The notes under the pieces were generated by a model. The model did no database searches, was not told the origin of the DNA, and saw only the letters and a program-made list of their open reading frames with translations. From contig NZ_JAUSZH010000001.1 in the NCBI RefSeq assembly GCF_030817355.1, forward strand, positions 3,907,001 through 3,971,000: 64,000 nucleotides of DNA, given 5' to 3'. Positions within the stretch are counted from its first letter, which is position 1. Every line of letters begins with the position of its first letter. This document shows positions 61,774-64,000 of the stretch, in pieces. Origin of the DNA: Streptomyces sp. V1I1. GTDB lineage: Bacteria > Actinomycetota > Actinomycetes > Streptomycetales > Streptomycetaceae. The translations under genes were made by a program, and so were the position numbers.

Positions 61774-62703
61774 GTGCGGAGCTTCCTCTCAGCGGTGTCG
61801 GCGGTGCTGATCGTCCTCGTGGCCATCCTGACGCCGCTGTGCGCGCTCGCGGTCTGGGCCGACCGGGAGATCGGCGACACGGACGGCTACGTCGCCGCGA
61901 TGGCGCCGCTCGCGTCGGACCCCGCGGTGCAGAACGCGGTCGCCGTACGGATCACCGACGAGGTCATGCAGAAGATCGACGTGGGGCCTTTCGATGTCGG
62001 TCCTTTCGACGTCCGTCCTTTCCAGGAGGGCGTACGGGGTCTGCTGTACGAGGCCGTGATGTCCTTCTCCGGCACCGACTCCTACAAGACCGCGTGGAAC
62101 ACCGTCAACGGAGCGGCCCACACCGCGGTCGAGCAGGCGCTGACCAGCGACAGCGGCGATTCGGTCAGCATCGATCTGACGCCCGTGATCGAGCAGGTGA
62201 AGCAGCAGCTCAGCGCGGACGGGCTGCGGTTCGCGGACCAGATCCCGGTCGGGCGGACCCGGATCACGATCCTGGATTCCGACAAGCTCGGCGTCGCACG
62301 CGAGATCTTCGACGGCCTGCAGATCGCGGGGGCGTGGCTGCCGATCGCGACTCTGATGGTGGCGGCGGCCGCGGTGCTCCTGGCCGTACGCAGAGGCCGC
62401 GCCCTCATCGGCCTCGGCATCGCGCTCGCGGTGGGCGGTGTACTGCTCCGCATCGCGGTCACGCTCGGCCACGGCCTCGCCCTCGATGACCTCCCCGCGG
62501 ACGTGGACCGCCCGGCGGCGAGCGCGGTCTACGACGCCCTGACGGCGAAGCTGCGCACGACGGCCTGGTGGGTGCTGGCGTCGGGCCTCGCCCTGGCGGC
62601 GGCCGCGTGGCCGGCGCAGCGACGGGGGCGGCCCGAGCGGGGGAGTTCCGCCCCTGCACCCCGCCTCGACGTCACCGCAAAGGACGGACCCTTTCGTCGC
62701 TGA
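61774..62703 (+). CDS. Membrane protein of unknown function
   Basis: A 309-residue protein: N-terminal helix (about 5-28), a long extracytoplasmic region (about 30-185) with DREIGDTDGYVAAMAPLASD typical of Streptomyces hypothetical membrane proteins and a DVGPFDVGPFDVRPF triple repeat, and three C-terminal helices. GTG 61774 sits too close to its AGG, so the start is uncertain. Its last 32 bases overlap the end of the convergent metallo-beta-lactamase gene. Confidence 0.72.
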   Translation: MRSFLSAVSAVLIVLVAILTPLCALAVWADREIGDTDGYVAAMAPLASDPAVQNAVAVRITDEVMQKIDVGPFDVGPFDVRPFQEGVRGLLYEAVMSFSGTDSYKTAWNTVNGAAHTAVEQALTSDSGDSVSIDLTPVIEQVKQQLSADGLRFADQIPVGRTRITILDSDKLGVAREIFDGLQIAGAWLPIATLMVAAAAVLLAVRRGRALIGLGIALAVGGVLLRIAVTLGHGLALDDLPADVDRPAASAVYDALTAKLRTTAWWVLASGLALAAAAWPAQRRGRPERGSSAPAPRLDVTAKDGPFRR

Positions 62704-63481
62704 ACTGGGCGAACTCGTGCGCGTCGTGCGACGAGAAGATCCGGATCAGCCTGGGGTCCGCCCGGCGCAGTTCGCGCAGTCGTTCCAGCTGCATCAGCCG
62801 CTCGCCGTGGTTGTCCGCCACCAGGCGCTGGTGGAGCGCCACCGAGCGGGGGCAGCGGGGGCGGCGCAGGTCCATCTCGCCGTGGAAGAAGTACGCGTCG
62901 CCCGCGTGCAGCAGCCAGCGGTCCGGCTGTTGGACCGCCACCGCGCAGTGACCGCGGGTGTGGCCCGGCAGCGGGACCAGCAGGATGTCGGGGGAGCGCA
63001 GGACCCGGGCCGCGGCGAAGCCGTGCCAGTCGGAGTCCGCCGTGTCGTGGACGATCCAGCGCGGGCCGTGGGCCCACTGCGCGGTGACATAGCGGCTGGC
63101 GTCGAGGCGGGTGTCGCGGCGCATCGCCGCGCGGTACTCGTCCGCCATCACATGGACCCGCGCGTCCGGGAAGTCGGCCAGGCCGCCCGCGTGGTCCAGG
63201 TCGAGGTGGGTCAGCACGATGTCCTGGACGTCGTAGGGGTCGTAACCCAGCGCCCGGATCTGATGGACCGCCGTACGGGACAGATCCAGCGTCGGCCGCG
63301 CGGTCCGCCGGAAGAACGCCCCGAGCCGCCGCGGGTCCCGGACGTCCGCGGTGCCCAGGCCTGTGTCGACGAGGACGAGGCCGCTGCCCGTGACCACCAG
63401 CAGGCAGTGGGCGACCAGCGGGGCGCCGCCGACCGGGTGCATCGGGGCGCAGTCGAGATGATGAACGGTGGGCACAGACAT
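62672..63481 (-). CDS. Metallo-beta-lactamase-fold hydrolase (lactonase-like)
   Basis: The 269-residue protein has the MBL metal motif THLDLDHAGG, a further His in LPGHTRGH, Asp in LHAGDAYF and a C-terminal SSHDAHEF, the set seen in AHL-lactonase-like enzymes. ATG 63481 is 12 bases after the stop of the truncated NTF2-like gene; both are read away from a TetR gene and its operators. It probably hydrolyses a lactone or ester; the substrate is unknown. The last 32 bases overlap the facing gene. Confidence 0.87.
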   Translation of the reverse strand: MSVPTVHHLDCAPMHPVGGAPLVAHCLLVVTGSGLVLVDTGLGTADVRDPRRLGAFFRRTARPTLDLSRTAVHQIRALGYDPYDVQDIVLTHLDLDHAGGLADFPDARVHVMADEYRAAMRRDTRLDASRYVTAQWAHGPRWIVHDTADSDWHGFAAARVLRSPDILLVPLPGHTRGHCAVAVQQPDRWLLHAGDAYFFHGEMDLRRPRCPRSVALHQRLVADNHGERLMQLERLRELRRADPRLIRIFSSHDAHEFAQFSDERVRPLR

Positions 63482-63493
63482 GCCTGACTCCGC

Positions 63494-63661
63494 TTACGCG
63501 GGGAGGGGGAGAGGGAGGGACGGCGCGAGGCCGGGCCGGGCGAGGATGGCCGCGGTGTCGAAGTAGACACGTTCGCCGACCAGTTGCGGGGCGGACTCGA
63601 CGTGCCGGTTCTCGCTCGCCATGTGCTCGAGGACGAGAGCCTCGCGCGCTTCCTTCGTCAT
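63494..63661 (-). pseudogene. Internally deleted NTF2/SnoaL-like (ester cyclase-type) gene
   Basis: A 55-residue frame from ATG 63661: it starts MTKEAREALVLEHMASENRH, the usual N-terminus of Streptomyces SnoaL-like NTF2-fold proteins, and continues directly to LVGERVYFDTAAILARPGLA, the usual C-terminal strand of the same family. The roughly 90 residues of the fold between them are missing in frame. It is still in the right place, between TetR operators and the MBL gene. The deleted protein could not fold as an NTF2 cone. Confidence 0.65.
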
Positions 63662-63681
63662 TGTCCGGGCCCTCCAGGCCA

Positions 63682-63708
63682 GTAAGTCCCGTACTTACGC
63701 CGTAAGTA
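63682..63708. promoter_or_regulatory. Perfect TetR-type palindrome plus overlapping half-site
   Basis: TACTTACGCCGTAAGTA (63692-63708) is a perfect palindrome around gcc; a further GTAAGT at 63682-63687 gives an overlapping inverted pair with ACTTAC. It lies between the divergent NTF2-like/MBL genes and tetR. Confidence 0.8.
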
Positions 63709-63734
63709 GGCGAAGTACGGGACCGAGGGAAGCA

Positions 63735-63747
63735 CTTACGCTGTAAG
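63735..63747. promoter_or_regulatory. Second TetR-type operator
   Basis: CTTACGCTGTAAG repeats the first operator (5-bp arms, 3-bp centre), centred 41 bases from it, near the likely tetR promoter. Confidence 0.7.
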
Positions 63748-63797
63748 CCGTCAAGGAGTACGACAGGAGTCCGCGAAACCCACCCAGGAGCACCCCG

Positions 63798-64000
63798 ATG
63801 TCTGACGGAAGATCCCGTCAACACCCCACGGAGCGCGGCGGCGCATCGGCCCACAGGCCGTCCTCCTGCGAGCCGTCGCCGAGCGAGCCGTCGCCGAGCG
63901 AGCCGGCATGCCGCGAACCGCTGTCCCGCGAGCGGATCGTCGAGGCCGCACTCAGGATCATCGACGACGAGGGCGTGGACGCGCTCTCCATGCGCCGCCT
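63798..64000 (+). CDS. TetR-family transcriptional regulator, N-terminal part
   Basis: From ATG 63798 (CAGGAG seven to eight bases upstream) the frame runs off the window. A polar leader (about 1-45) with CEPSPSEPSPSEPA repeats precedes LSRERIVEAALRIIDDEGVD and ALSMRR, helix 1 and the start of helix 2 of a TetR DNA-binding domain. It most likely represses itself and the divergent NTF2-like/MBL pair through the palindromes upstream. Confidence 0.82.
   Translation, partial: MSDGRSRQHPTERGGASAHRPSSCEPSPSEPSPSEPACREPLSRERIVEAALRIIDDEGVDALSMRR

Overview
The window is high-GC actinobacterial chromosome, almost certainly Streptomyces or a close relative. The signs are very GC-rich third codon positions, frequent GTG and TTG starts, AAGGAG-like ribosome binding sites, and typical Streptomyces families (PspAB, DUF6126, DUF4239, SpoIIE-type phosphatases, DrrAB-like transporter). 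No rRNA, tRNA or CRISPR array was recognised.

Left third (1-21.5 kb): after the 3' end of a wall-anchored (LPXTG-like) protein comes a surface or exopolysaccharide locus. It holds a DUF4012 membrane protein, a low-molecular-weight tyrosine phosphatase, three class I methyltransferases, a multi-spanning membrane protein that could be the polymerase, an AsnB-type amidotransferase, a Wzx-like flippase, two GT4 glycosyltransferases, two NAD-dependent sugar epimerases, a WecA-like initiating phosphosugar transferase, a WbpA-like UDP-sugar 6-dehydrogenase, a Wzz/BY-kinase fusion and a glutaminyl cyclotransferase. Together these describe Wzx/Wzy-type assembly of a uronic-acid polymer whose carboxyls may be amidated by the AsnB protein. 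A decayed IS701-family transposase lies just upstream of asnB.

Middle (21.5-47 kb): a mix of regulatory, stress and transport genes. These include two SpoIIE-type phosphatases and one Stp1-like PP2C, an IclR regulator, an orphan xylose-type sugar-binding lipoprotein with an operator-like palindrome, an ArsO-like flavoprotein plus MFS exporter, an orphan PstS, DUF72 and GYD proteins, a secreted protein-arginine deiminase, an M28 peptidase, HtpX/PspAB, a secreted GH27 alpha-galactosidase, a broken kdp remnant, CorA and an ArsR repressor. The ArsR promoter shares a 12-bp motif with the promoter of the flavoprotein/MFS pair 18 kb away.

Right third (47-64 kb): a HAD-IIA phosphatase divergent from a phosphoribosyltransferase-hydrolase fusion, PadR, FadH-type 2,4-dienoyl-CoA reductase, DUF4239 and proline-rich membrane proteins, a 42-residue DUF6126 protein, an LLM oxidoreductase/FMN reductase operon, an 1118-residue AAA ATPase, a DrrAB-like exporter, an NAD(P)H FMN reductase, membrane proteins, a metallo-beta-lactamase-fold enzyme and a partial TetR regulator facing an internally deleted NTF2-like gene across clear palindromic operators.

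Two themes stand out. Gene scars are frequent: the IS701 fragment, a truncated response regulator, kdpB with two frameshifts and no kdpA, and the deleted NTF2-like gene. Short tandem DNA repeats sit between genes: nine 9-bp units, seven 18-bp units, and paired 21-bp and 16-bp units.
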